The position numbers were made by a program, and so were the translations under genes. A DNA stretch of 7,736 bases from an uncultured Clostridium sp. (GTDB lineage Bacteria; Bacillota; Clostridia; Lachnospirales; Lachnospiraceae). Below, one piece after another: positions 1 to 7,330 of this stretch. The notes under the pieces were generated by a model. The model searched no databases, was not told the origin of the DNA, and saw only the letters and a list, made by a program, of their open reading frames with translations. The stretch spans positions 1 to 7,736 of the forward strand of contig CAJJLI010000080.1 of assembly GCA_905192625.1 (NCBI GenBank). The letters run 5' to 3'. Numbering within the stretch: the first letter of the stretch is position 1; every line of letters starts with the position of its first letter.

Positions 1-597
1 ACAATAACATTAAATGATAAAAATGTCTGGGACTATAAGATCAAGGAATTTGCTAAAAACGTTGCAGTAGTTCACCAAAAGAATCAGATTTATGGGGATT
101 TAGATGTTAAGACAATTGTTGGTTATGGACGTTTACCATATTTAAGTTATCATCAAAATCTAAGCGAGGAAGATTATCAAATTATAGATTGGGCCATTGC
201 AACAACTAATCTAAAAGAATACGAAAATCGTTTGTTAGCGAATTTGTCTGGTGGTCAGCAGCAGCGTGTTTGGTTGGCAATGGCTTTAGCTCAAAAAACA
301 CCTATTTTATTACTGGATGAGCCAACTACATATTTAGATGTTAAATACCAAATTGAAATACTTAATTTAATAAAAGAAATAAATAAAAAATATCAAATGA
401 CGATTATTATGGTTCATCATGATATTAATCAAGCAATCAATTATAGTGATGAAATCATTGCAATGAAAGATGGGAAAATCTTATTTCAAGGAGTTCCTGA
501 GGAAGTAATAACTTCAGCATCATTAAAGTCTTTATATGATTATGATTTATCAGTGATTGATTATAATCATCAAAAAATAGTATTAAATTATCAATAG
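1..597 (+). CDS. Ferric-siderophore ABC transporter ATP-binding protein, 5' end cut by window edge
   Basis: The reading frame is open from base 1 to the TAG stop at 595-597, giving 198 residues. It powers uptake of iron chelates through a membrane permease as the cytoplasmic ATPase. Visible motifs, numbered from the window edge, are the Q-loop (VVHQ, Gln26), the stretch VGYGRLPY typical of FhuC/FepC/YusV proteins, the ABC signature LSGGQ (82-86), Walker B ILLLDEP (Asp106, Glu107), the D-loop (Leu-Asp about 112-113) and the switch histidine in MVHHD (His140). The Walker A loop and roughly 60-70 N-terminal residues lie off the left edge, judging from usual family length. A TTG at 232 falls after the Q-loop and is not a start. 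The phrase LLDEPTTYLDVKYQ strongly marks the iron-chelate subfamily, but the exact substrate (ferrichrome, catecholate, heme or other) cannot be told. Permease and binding-protein genes are presumably upstream. Confidence 0.93.
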   Translation, partial: TITLNDKNVWDYKIKEFAKNVAVVHQKNQIYGDLDVKTIVGYGRLPYLSYHQNLSEEDYQIIDWAIATTNLKEYENRLLANLSGGQQQRVWLAMALAQKTPILLLDEPTTYLDVKYQIEILNLIKEINKKYQMTIIMVHHDINQAINYSDEIIAMKDGKILFQGVPEEVITSASLKSLYDYDLSVIDYNHQKIVLNYQ

Positions 598-796
598 CTA
601 ACATAATTTACCGTTGTTAGAAGTTAATCTTAGATATTTATAATTTAATCTAGCGATATTTAATTACTATACTAATGAATGTAGTCAGGATTGTTTAAAT
701 AGTTTTTCAATCCCTTCTCCAAATGACTACTCTTCATGATATTCTTTCCGGATATCAATAAATTTAGATAGAGTCCCACTATCTGTACTCAAAATG

Positions 797-880
797 AAAA
801 ACAGCCATTAAACAATCTTTTATAGAAACTTCCTAAAGTAAATAGAGTTTGCTATATAGAAAAGTTAATTGGCTGTTTTT
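797..880. terminator. Long imperfect hairpin between convergent genes, likely bidirectional terminator
   Basis: Outer arms AAAAACAGCCA (797-807) and TGGCTGTTTTT (870-880) are perfectly complementary and end in a T run on both strands. Inside, TATAGAAACT (821-830) pairs with AGTTTGCTATA (846-856) with one bulged base, and short A/T pairings fill the gap, so the 84 bases can fold as one long hairpin. It lies 10 bases after the minus-strand trkA-like stop and about 200 bases after the ABC ATPase stop. A shared terminator is the simplest reading. The length is unusual for a terminator, and a small inverted-repeat element is an alternative. The rest of the gap, 598-796, shows only weak hairpins (CTAACA 598-603 with TGTTAG 615-620; AGATAG 766-771 with CTATCT 779-784) and no convincing gene. 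Confidence 0.55.
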
Positions 881-890
881 GTGTTAATTA

Positions 891-1556
891 TTAACTAACA
901 AATATTTCATTTAATTTTCCAATTGCCTGTTCATCGCCAAAAGCGAGAATATCTTGTCCGGCTTCAATTAGCGTATCTCCGTGAGGAATCATTAATTCAT
1001 CATCATTGTAAATCGCAATTAAGAGAGCATTGTTTGGTAAAGAAATTTCAGAAATTTGTTTGCCGGCATATCGTGATTGATAATCAACTCGAATTCGCAC
1101 GATTGAAAAATCACCTTTAGATAATTTCATTAAGGTCATAATTGATTGATAATTCATTTCATCAGCAATCATATGACCAATAATGTCAGCTTGATTGATT
1201 TTAGCATCAACTCCCATTCCAGAATTAAATAACCAGGCATTTTTAGGGTTATTAACACGAGCAATTATTCGTGGAACGTCATATTCAAATTTAGAAACCA
1301 TGGCAGTAGTTAAATTGACTTCATCTAATCCAGTTACACAGACTAAGGCCTGACAAGTTCTAACGCCTGCTTTTTCAAGAACCTCAATATCTGTTCCATC
1401 GCCGATTACTAAACATTCTTCTGGTAGTCCGGCATTTTTATAGTTTTCAAGTGCTTTAGTTCTATTTTCAATAACACGGACCTCATGGTTATTTTTAAGT
1501 AGTAAACTTGTGATATAAGAACCAATTTGACCTCCACCTACTATAATTATTTTCAT
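891..1556 (-). CDS. trkA: TrkA-type RCK potassium-transport regulator, second of pair
   Basis: Cytoplasmic nucleotide-binding regulator of 221 residues; TrkA-type proteins form rings that gate TrkH/KtrB potassium channels in response to NAD(H), ATP/ADP or related ligands. The N-terminal Rossmann fold shows IIIVGGGQIGSY (Gly7, Gly9, Gly12) and the acidic residue closing strand 2 (Glu30 in VIENR), as in NAD-binding RCK_N domains. A TrkA_C-like domain follows from about residue 140 (the IRVDYQSRYAGKQISEISLP stretch). I chose the ATG at 1556 over the in-frame GTG at 1565 because that GTG is part of the ribosome site GAGGTG, which sits five A's ahead of the ATG. It starts 12 bases after the upstream trkA-like stop, so translation is probably coupled. 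It is the last gene of a three-gene operon, ending 10 bases before hairpin 797-880. Its sequence is clearly different from its neighbour's, so the pair is not a recent duplication. Confidence 0.88.
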   Translation of the reverse strand: MKIIIVGGGQIGSYITSLLLKNNHEVRVIENRTKALENYKNAGLPEECLVIGDGTDIEVLEKAGVRTCQALVCVTGLDEVNLTTAMVSKFEYDVPRIIARVNNPKNAWLFNSGMGVDAKINQADIIGHMIADEMNYQSIMTLMKLSKGDFSIVRIRVDYQSRYAGKQISEISLPNNALLIAIYNDDELMIPHGDTLIEAGQDILAFGDEQAIGKLNEIFVS

Positions 1557-1568
1557 TTTTTTCACCTC

Positions 1569-2216
1569 TTAATACAAAATTTCTTTAAATTTTAATAATG
1601 ATTCCTCTAGTACAGAAAAATAAATCGTATCATTATCTTTTATTTTAGTATCTTTTAAAGGCATCATTGTAATATCATGTCGTTCAATTGCGACAACTTC
1701 AAACTCACCATGAAGAGAAATTTCATCGACTGTTTTTCCTATTAAAGATAAGGATGCTTTAATTTTAATAATTTTTATTTCACTGTCTTCACCAATTTTT
1801 TTAACTACTTGAAGCCGATTACTGTCAAAATAATCTAAGATCCTTTCAACACCCAAATCAGTAATTGAAATTGTATGAATTCCCATTGAACGAAAAATCC
1901 GTGCCTTTGATTTATCATACATTCTGGCGATTACATTATTAACATGGTAAATATTATGAGCAATATTACTAACAACAGCATTAATAGCATCACTGCTTGA
2001 ACAACTGATCAAAGCATCAGCAACTTTGATTCCGGCACTTTCTAGAACATCTTTATCGTACCCCATTCCCAATACTGTCCGTCCGGTAAAATTACCACCA
2101 AGATTATTAAAAGCCTCTTCACGATTGTCAATTATAGTGACATCATGATTTTGATTATTTAAATAATTTGCTAATCGGGTACCAAATTTTCCACACCCAA
2201 CGATTATAATTTTCAT
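1569..2216 (-). CDS. trkA: TrkA-type RCK potassium-transport regulator, first of pair
   Basis: A 215-residue protein with the same two-domain layout as its downstream neighbour. The Rossmann motif is IIIVGCGKFGTRLA (Gly7, Gly9, Gly12), with Asp30 (IIDNR) at the end of strand 2 as the expected ribose contact. A TrkA_C-like ligand domain covers roughly 140-215 (SLIGKTVDEISL, then VVAIER). Translation starts at ATG 2216. Its ribosome site AGGAGG overlaps the TAG stop of the P-type ATPase gene, 10 bases ahead; another ATG right beside that site is out of frame. Both RCK proteins together are about as long as the E. coli TrkA chain, which carries two N-C halves in one polypeptide. The two could therefore form a hetero-oligomeric ring, as described for the two-subunit TrkA of Thermotoga maritima. 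What channel or pump they control is not shown. Confidence 0.88.
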   Translation of the reverse strand: MKIIIVGCGKFGTRLANYLNNQNHDVTIIDNREEAFNNLGGNFTGRTVLGMGYDKDVLESAGIKVADALISCSSSDAINAVVSNIAHNIYHVNNVIARMYDKSKARIFRSMGIHTISITDLGVERILDYFDSNRLQVVKKIGEDSEIKIIKIKASLSLIGKTVDEISLHGEFEVVAIERHDITMMPLKDTKIKDNDTIYFSVLEESLLKFKEILY

Positions 2217-2230
2217 AGGTTTCCATCCTC

Positions 2231-5041
2231 CTATTTGTCTTTATTTCTTAATATTTTCTTTCTTAATTCCTCAATTCCAAAAACAATAAAAGGAATTGGC
2301 AAAGCATATAGCCATTCTATTAACCCAATTGGCGCAGTATTGAAGATACCATTTAAAAAAGGAATATAGACTACGGCTAATAAAATAACAAACTCTATAA
2401 CTAATCCTAAATTAATATAATGATTGGAGAAGATTCCGCGTTTAAATACTGATTCTTTTTCAGTTCGGTTGTTCATGACCATTCCCATCTGTGAAAAAAC
2501 AACCCCAACTAGCATCATCGTCGTTGCTTCGTTATAGAGCGCAGTTCCTTCTGGAGCCAATGGATTATGAGGCCAACCATTCAAATAGTTTACAAGGAAA
2601 TATCCTCCTAAGGCAAATAGCGTTATAATCAAGCCATACCAAATAAAACCTATTAAAATTACTTTTTTATTAAGTAATCTTTCATCGATTCGACGAGGTG
2701 GCTGATTCATAATATTATCTTCAGGATGTTCTGCCCCTAAACCAAGCGCAGGAATCATATCAGTTCCAATATCAATAGTTAAAATTTGCATGATTGTAAG
2801 GGGCATTGGGACTAAACCGCCACTAAGCAAATATAGAGCAGGGGCAGCAGCTTCTGGGGTGTTGCTATCAAAAATATAACGTAAGAATTTACGAATATTA
2901 TTATAAACAGCACGACCTTCTTCGATTGCACGAACAATTGAGGCAAAATTATCATCTGTTAAAATCATGTCAGCAGCCTCTTTAGCAACATCGGTACCAG
3001 TTATTCCCATAGCAACACCAATATCCGCTTTTTTTAGAGCCGGAGAGTCATTAACACCATCACCAGTTACAGCTACAATATTTCCCATTTCTTGTAAAGC
3101 ACAAACAATACGATATTTTTGATCTGGTGCCATTCGAGCAAAGACCACTTCGCCTTCTAAAACGTTTTTAAGTTCTTGATCATTCATTTTGCTTAATTCT
3201 GTTCCAGAAACTATTCGAGCGGTATCGCTTTTAATAATCCCAATTTTGCGAGCAATACTTTCTGCTGTTAAACCATAATCTCCGGTAATCATAACGATTT
3301 TAATTCCGGCACTATGGCATAATTCCACAGCTTCTTTGACTTCACTTCGTGGAGGGTCCTGCATTGCAATCAAGCCTAAAAAAGTTAGATCTTGTTCAAT
3401 TAATTCAGGTGTATATTCGCGAATTGAACTAGGAAGTTTTTTATCATTATGAGCAATAGTACGATAGGCTACTGCTAAAACTCGCAACCCTTCACGAGCA
3501 TACATATCGTTTGCTTTCATAATATTGATGCGGTCTTCTTCACTGATTGGACAGGCTTTACTGCCTTTAAAACAACGATTACATAATTCCATAACTTCTT
3601 TTGGAGACCCTTTTACAAATGCAATTCTCTGATTGCCTTCAAAAGAGTCTTTTAATTGATGGATCGTTGTCATTCGCTTCCGTCGAGATTCAAAAGGTAA
3701 TTCTAAAATTCGTGGATATTGACTATTCAATTTATCAAGATCAATTTCAGCTTTTTTAGCTACAACTTCTAAACATGCTTCAGTAGGGTCACCTAAAACT
3801 GTATAACGTGGATTAACACTCTTATTTTGTGGTGGTACTAACTTAGCGTTTGAACAAAGTACTGCACCACTTAATAATAGTCTTAAAACATTACTTTTCT
3901 TTGCGGTAATTTCTTGTTCATCAACATAGATTTTTCCATTTGGAACATATCCTTCGCCGCTGACATCCATTTGACTATCAAGAGTCCAAAGATGATTAAC
4001 CGTCATTTCATTTTGAGTTAAAGTACCAGTTTTATCAGAACAGATAACATTTGTACATCCTAAAGTTTCTACGGCTGATAGTTTCTTTACTAAAGCGTTA
4101 TCTTTAGCCATTCGTTGAACAGATAAAGCAAGTGATAACGTAACAGCGGGTAAAAGACCTTCAGGAATAAAAGCAACAATCATTCCTAAAGAAAAAATAA
4201 ATGACTCCAATAAGGGATCCTTAATTACAAATACAGCAATCAGCATAAACACGATTCCAACACTTAATGCAATAATTGCAATTTGTTTAGTTAGAACATT
4301 AAGTTCTTTTTGTAATGGAGATAAGCTTTTTTCAGTATTTTGAGTTAAATTAGCAATTTTCCCAAATTCACTATCCATTCCAGTTGCAACAACAACACAG
4401 TGGCAAGTACCAGAAGCAACAGTAGTACCGGTAAAGATCATATTTTCAGCTTCTAAGTATGAAACTTTTTCTTGCAGTGCCTCATAATTCTTTCTAATTG
4501 GATTACTTTCACCTGTCAAAGTTGATTGATCTACTTGGAAATCACTACAACGTAAGATTCTAGCATCCCCACAAATTCGGTCACCTTCTTCTAAAATCAT
4601 TATATCACCAGGAACAATGTCCTCAGCAAATATTTTTACTTCTTTACCATCACGTACTACTCGGGCATAAGATGGCATCATCTTTTGCAACGCACTAGTT
4701 GCTTTTTCTGCTTTAAATTCTTGGAAGAAAGAAAAGAAGCCATTAATTAGATTGACACAGAAAATCGATATTCCTAATTCGACTGTTCCAGAAAGGATAG
4801 CTAGTAATCCTCCACCCCATAATAGTAATGCCATTAGACTAGTAAAATTAGAAATTAGTTTTTTAAACATTGAACTTTGTTTCTTTTTGGAAATCTCATT
4901 CTTACCATACTTTTTGAGACGATGTGATACCTGTTCTTCAGATAAACCGTCCATACTACTTTCCATTAAGGTATAGGCCTCAACCGGGGTCACATACATT
5001 ATTTGATAATTATTCAATTCATTATCTTCATTAATATTCAT
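2231..5041 (-). CDS. P-type cation-transporting ATPase, type II, Na+,K+-ATPase-like ion site
   Basis: Membrane ion pump of 936 residues, full length for the type II family. In order: N-terminal cation-ATPase domain with the GLSEEQVSHRLKKYGKNEI stretch (32-50); M1-M2 about 66-106; actuator loop TGES (176-179); M3-M4 about 253-302 with PEGLLPAVT (Glu294); phosphorylation motif CSDKTGTLT (Asp336); nucleotide domain with KGSP (477-480); TGD (586-588); hinge TGDGVNDSPAL (Asp661, Asp665); six C-terminal membrane helices. M5 reads SNTPE (Asn727, Glu730) and M6 reads TIDIGTDMIPA (Asp757, Asp761). That paired aspartate pattern, and PEGLL in place of PEGLP, resemble Na+,K+-ATPase more than SERCA-type Ca2+ pumps. 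Transport of Na+ and/or K+ is therefore inferred; Ca2+ is not excluded. ATG 5041 has an AGGAG ribosome site 9-10 bases upstream. It is the first gene of an operon with two TrkA-type sensors. Confidence 0.93.
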   Translation of the reverse strand: MNINEDNELNNYQIMYVTPVEAYTLMESSMDGLSEEQVSHRLKKYGKNEISKKKQSSMFKKLISNFTSLMALLLWGGGLLAILSGTVELGISIFCVNLINGFFSFFQEFKAEKATSALQKMMPSYARVVRDGKEVKIFAEDIVPGDIMILEEGDRICGDARILRCSDFQVDQSTLTGESNPIRKNYEALQEKVSYLEAENMIFTGTTVASGTCHCVVVATGMDSEFGKIANLTQNTEKSLSPLQKELNVLTKQIAIIALSVGIVFMLIAVFVIKDPLLESFIFSLGMIVAFIPEGLLPAVTLSLALSVQRMAKDNALVKKLSAVETLGCTNVICSDKTGTLTQNEMTVNHLWTLDSQMDVSGEGYVPNGKIYVDEQEITAKKSNVLRLLLSGAVLCSNAKLVPPQNKSVNPRYTVLGDPTEACLEVVAKKAEIDLDKLNSQYPRILELPFESRRKRMTTIHQLKDSFEGNQRIAFVKGSPKEVMELCNRCFKGSKACPISEEDRINIMKANDMYAREGLRVLAVAYRTIAHNDKKLPSSIREYTPELIEQDLTFLGLIAMQDPPRSEVKEAVELCHSAGIKIVMITGDYGLTAESIARKIGIIKSDTARIVSGTELSKMNDQELKNVLEGEVVFARMAPDQKYRIVCALQEMGNIVAVTGDGVNDSPALKKADIGVAMGITGTDVAKEAADMILTDDNFASIVRAIEEGRAVYNNIRKFLRYIFDSNTPEAAAPALYLLSGGLVPMPLTIMQILTIDIGTDMIPALGLGAEHPEDNIMNQPPRRIDERLLNKKVILIGFIWYGLIITLFALGGYFLVNYLNGWPHNPLAPEGTALYNEATTMMLVGVVFSQMGMVMNNRTEKESVFKRGIFSNHYINLGLVIEFVILLAVVYIPFLNGIFNTAPIGLIEWLYALPIPFIVFGIEELRKKILRNKDK

Positions 5042-5092
5042 ACGACAATTCTCCTAATACTCATTCCCTAAAATTAAAAACCAAAAAATATA

Positions 5093-5122
5093 TTTATAAC
5101 GATACCCGTTATCCCTCCTCAA
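5093..5122 (-). promoter_or_regulatory. Possible promoter of the P-type ATPase/TrkA operon, with internal dyad
   Basis: On the minus strand, TTGAGG (5122-5117) and TATAAA (5098-5093) are separated by 18 bases, about 50 bases ahead of the ATPase ATG. The spacer and -10 box contain a perfect dyad, ATAACG-GGTAT-CGTTAT (5112-5096), where a regulator could bind. The -35 is only a moderate match. The site lies just downstream of the integrase terminator, so it would start the operon afresh. It may straddle the junction between chromosome and mobile element. Confidence 0.4.
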
Positions 5123-5130
5123 GGCCTGTC

Positions 5131-5166
5131 AAAATAAAAAAGACAGATTCTTTCTTGAATCTGTCT
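5131..5166 (-). terminator. Intrinsic terminator of the integrase transcript
   Basis: Arms AGACAGATTC (5141-5150) and GAATCTGTCT (5157-5166) form a perfect 10-bp stem with a 6-base loop. Read on the minus strand, the stem is followed by TTTTTTATTTT. It is about 60 bases past the integrase stop and should stop read-through into the ATPase operon. A weaker hairpin with no T run (AGGCT-TAC-AGCCT, 5213-5225) lies directly after the stop codon. Confidence 0.85.
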
Positions 5167-5226
5167 AAATCGTAATTTGTGGAGAGATTTCCTGAACTTT
5201 CCTTATTTTTCAAGGCTTACAGCCTC

Positions 5227-6513
5227 TTAGATAGTGAAATGATATGTATTTTCCCTTATCCGCTTTGCTTTTCTTGTTGAGTGAGCGTAAATGTTCATTG
5301 TGGTACTGACATCAGAGTGTCCTAACAGTTCCTGTACATCTTTCGGTGCAGCCCCATTGGAAAGCAGATTGCTGGTGTAGGTGTGACGTAACTGGTGGAA
5401 ATGGAAATCTTCAAATCCTTCCAGTTTCTTTGACACTGATCTGCATACAATGCTGAGTGTACTCGGCAGTTCCAAAGAGCCATCCGGTCTTAAGCAGACA
5501 AAGGAGATTTCTTTGTAATCTGCCGGGACTTCCTGCGTTCCGTCAAGGTGATAGTATTCATAATAGACTCTGTTTTTCACATGAACTTCTTTGTAGTAAT
5601 TGCGGTGATATAATTCGCCATACTGCATCCGGTTTTTGAGTTGTTCCTTTCTGGCAGCTTTCAGTATTTCAGTCAGGGTATCGCCAAAATCAACAATCCT
5701 AACTTTTTTCCGCTTCGTTGGTCCAATAATGTTTTTGTGTTTCATGCCGTCGTAGCGGATACTGCGTTTTATGGTCAGGCATTGTTCCTCAAGGTTAATG
5801 TCCTGCCATGTAAGACCACAGGTTTCTCCGATACGGAGCCCGGCATAATACGCAATCTGAATCGGTAGAATGGCAGGTGGGTTTTTCTTTTCCAGATACT
5901 TGATAAGTTGCTCGTAATCATCATGCGAAATCGGTTGTGTGCATTCTTCCACTTCATCATCGGAAAAGAGGTCAACTTCCTCTGCCTGTCGTTTCAGTTT
6001 GATATATTGCATCGGATTGAAACTGATTAGTTGTTTTGGAAATACTGCAAAACGGAATGACTGCTGTAACACTGCGGAAAAAGAATGGATATAATCTTTG
6101 CTGTATCCCTTTCTTACTTTCCCGTCTGGAAACTCACCACCGAATGTAAGCAGATCAAGAAATGCCTGTAAATGTTCGGCAGTAACTGTTTTCAGTTTAC
6201 GGTCTGCAATCGGGTGTTTTTTGATACAGCGGATTGCACCAAGATAATTTTCCACTGTGCCGTTGCTGAGTGTCCCGGTTTTCAGTTCTTCTTCCGCCCA
6301 CATATCCAGAAGCTCTCCTACCGTAAGGCTGTCTGCCTTTGCGACAAACTTCTTATTTTCGTAATCTTCCAGTGCTTTGCGGAGAAGTTTTTCCGTCTCA
6401 CTTTTACTTTCGGTTCCAGCATATTCTTTCTGAACCATTTTACCGCTTGCATCTTCTACATAGAAGCAATAGTACCATTTTTTTCCTTTTTTTCTAACAG
6501 ATCCTTTTGCCAT
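5227..6513 (-). CDS. int: Tyrosine recombinase/integrase of mobile element
   Basis: A 428-residue site-specific recombinase that should integrate and excise the element by strand exchange between attachment sites. Order of domains: N-terminal arm-DNA-binding domain (about 3-58, with GKKWYYCFYVEDASGKMVQKE), SAM-like core-binding domain (about 62-165), catalytic domain (about 195-428). The full catalytic set is visible: Arg227 in AGLRIGE, Lys267 in GPTKRKK, His373 and Arg376 in HFHQLRHT, His399 in ELLGHS, and nucleophile Tyr409 in MNIYAHS, so it is probably active. A longer linker (about 290-350) separates the lysine strand from the HxxR box. ATG 6513 is chosen because AAAGGAGA lies 9-10 bases upstream; an in-frame TTG at 6543 precedes that ribosome site and is not credible as a start. 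It carries its own likely promoter in the 86-base gap after the XRE gene and ends at a strong terminator. Confidence 0.95.
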   Translation of the reverse strand: MAKGSVRKKGKKWYYCFYVEDASGKMVQKEYAGTESKSETEKLLRKALEDYENKKFVAKADSLTVGELLDMWAEEELKTGTLSNGTVENYLGAIRCIKKHPIADRKLKTVTAEHLQAFLDLLTFGGEFPDGKVRKGYSKDYIHSFSAVLQQSFRFAVFPKQLISFNPMQYIKLKRQAEEVDLFSDDEVEECTQPISHDDYEQLIKYLEKKNPPAILPIQIAYYAGLRIGETCGLTWQDINLEEQCLTIKRSIRYDGMKHKNIIGPTKRKKVRIVDFGDTLTEILKAARKEQLKNRMQYGELYHRNYYKEVHVKNRVYYEYYHLDGTQEVPADYKEISFVCLRPDGSLELPSTLSIVCRSVSKKLEGFEDFHFHQLRHTYTSNLLSNGAAPKDVQELLGHSDVSTTMNIYAHSTRKAKRIRENTYHFTI

Positions 6514-6563
6514 AATTGTATTTCTCCTTTCGATATCAGACAATCGGAACTGTTGAAATGCTT

Positions 6564-6591
6564 CTTGCGTGTAAGTATATCACAACTCCGG
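6564..6591 (-). repeat. 28-base promoter-like repeat, copy 1 (upstream of int)
   Basis: Read on the minus strand this contains CCGGAGT, then two variable bases, TGATATAC, one variable base and TACACGCAAG. It matches 7676-7703 on the plus strand at 25 of 28 positions. Beyond the repeat, GTCTGA recurs in both copies at a similar distance (22 and 20 bases). It lies directly between the XRE stop and the int ribosome site. Confidence 0.85.
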
Positions 6592-6595
6592 TTGT
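6574..6595 (-). promoter_or_regulatory. int: Likely int promoter: extended -10 with dyad in place of a -35 spacer
   Basis: On the minus strand, TGATATACT (6582-6574) is a good extended -10 (TG-N-TATACT). Immediately upstream is a perfect dyad ACAAC-CGGA-GTTGT (6595-6582). No recognisable -35 is found at 16-19 bases. Predicted start near 6567 would give a leader of about 54 bases ahead of the int ATG. The layout suggests dependence on a bound activator. Transcription may also arrive from the XRE gene, since no terminator separates them. Confidence 0.5.
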
Positions 6596-6599
6596 CTTA

Positions 6600-7229
6600 C
6601 TATACCGATTCAGAATCCTCATACATAACTTCGGATAAAAGATTGGCAAGTCTTTGTTCGGCTGCTTCCGGTTTCTTTGAATAGAGCCTTATCACATCTG
6701 CCATATCGTTAAATGCGTTGACAGTATGTGTGATCTCTCTGAGAAACATAATCTCATTATATTCATCTTTCGATTCGAATCCCATTACTTTGGCAATGTC
6801 CGCATCTTTGGTACTGCCTTTGTAATTTTTACAGGCGAACTGAAACGAATCCAGAAACAGTTCATATTGCTTTAACATTAACAGCAGTAAGTCTTTAGAA
6901 AAAGCGTCTTCTGTTTTATTAAGATCAAGAGGTAACTGTTTGAGAATATCGCCCATCACATCACGAATCTGCAATTCCTTCTTATCCGTAATATCAGTTT
7001 CATATTCATCGGTTTCCCCTTTGAGCCATTCAATCGATACATGAAGTGCTTCCGAAAGGCCTTCCAGTACCATCTTTTTGGTATTGTCAATCGAACCATT
7101 CTCATAACGCAGGATTGTGGAAGCGGTAACTCCCATCTTCTCTGCGACATAAGGCTGTGTCAGATTTAATTCGAGACGGCGCTGTTTTGCCCTGCTGCCG
7201 ATCAGCTTGCGTAGTTCTTTATCTTTCAT
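6600..7229 (-). CDS. XRE/CI-type helix-turn-helix regulator
   Basis: A 209-residue DNA-binding protein, probably the repressor controlling this element. The N-terminal HTH_3 domain covers about 5-70, with the recognition unit LTQPYVAEKMGVTASTILRYENG (split over 23-45) and the family-typical tail ALHVSIEWLKGE (61-72). The C-terminal part (about 85-205) is helical and acidic and I do not recognise it; it lacks the Ala-Gly/Ser-Lys signature of LexA/CI self-cleaving domains and any HEXXH metallopeptidase motif. ATG 7229 is chosen because AAAAGGAGG lies 9 bases upstream. Longer in-frame starts exist, but one (ATG 7259) falls within a few bases of the predicted transcription start and the others upstream of it. 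Expression is divergent from xis, and an operator-like palindrome overlaps its -35, suggesting it represses itself and xis. Confidence 0.9.
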   Translation of the reverse strand: MKDKELRKLIGSRAKQRRLELNLTQPYVAEKMGVTASTILRYENGSIDNTKKMVLEGLSEALHVSIEWLKGETDEYETDITDKKELQIRDVMGDILKQLPLDLNKTEDAFSKDLLLLMLKQYELFLDSFQFACKNYKGSTKDADIAKVMGFESKDEYNEIMFLREITHTVNAFNDMADVIRLYSKKPEAAEQRLANLLSEVMYEDSESV

Positions 7230-7260
7230 GCTGATGTGCCTCCTTTTTCGGTATGTCATT

Positions 7261-7289
7261 ACTATACCACGCAACAAAACATATTGCAA
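7261..7289 (-). promoter_or_regulatory. Promoter of the XRE regulator gene
   Basis: On the minus strand, TTGCAA (7289-7284) and TATAGT (7266-7261) are 17 bases apart. Predicted start near 7254 gives a leader of about 25 bases containing the AAAAGGAGG ribosome site. The -35 lies wholly inside the palindrome at 7283-7297, so binding there should block the promoter. Confidence 0.65.
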
Positions 7290-7297
7290 TATGCAAT
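7283..7297. promoter_or_regulatory. Operator-like palindrome O1, over the XRE gene -35
   Basis: ATTGCA-ATA-TGCAAT, six-base half-sites with a three-base spacer. The same half-sites and spacing occur in the site at 7370-7388, with centres 89 bases apart. The likely ligand is the XRE protein encoded next door. Confidence 0.6.
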
Positions 7298-7313
7298 TTA
7301 TAGAAAACGAATG

Positions 7314-7330
7314 AAATTTCATAATGCTTG
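7314..7330. promoter_or_regulatory. Degenerate operator-like site O3, over the xis -35
   Basis: AAATTTCATAATGCTTG matches the first 17 bases of the 7370-7388 palindrome at 14 positions. Its right edge overlaps the xis -35 (TTGACA, 7328-7333). It is weaker than the other two sites and could be chance. Confidence 0.35.

Noticed and set aside
598..620. CTAACA/TGTTAG hairpin directly after the ABC ATPase stop as its terminator
   Set aside because: The stem is six mostly A-T pairs with an 11-base loop and no T run.
698..800. Short minus-strand peptides (for example one ending KEYHEE before a stop) that could be remains of a transposase
   Set aside because: The pieces are about 20 residues, in different frames, and match no transposase motif I can name.
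5119..5218. TCAAGGC-Y-T occurs twice (5119-5127 and 5210-5218) as a possible attachment or arm-site direct repeat
   Set aside because: Nine bases with one difference is within chance, and the second copy lies beside a local hairpin; without the other element end it cannot be judged.
5227..6684. Plus-strand open frames opposite the integrase and XRE genes
   Set aside because: They overlap well-supported genes on the other strand, lack ribosome sites and encode no recognisable domain.
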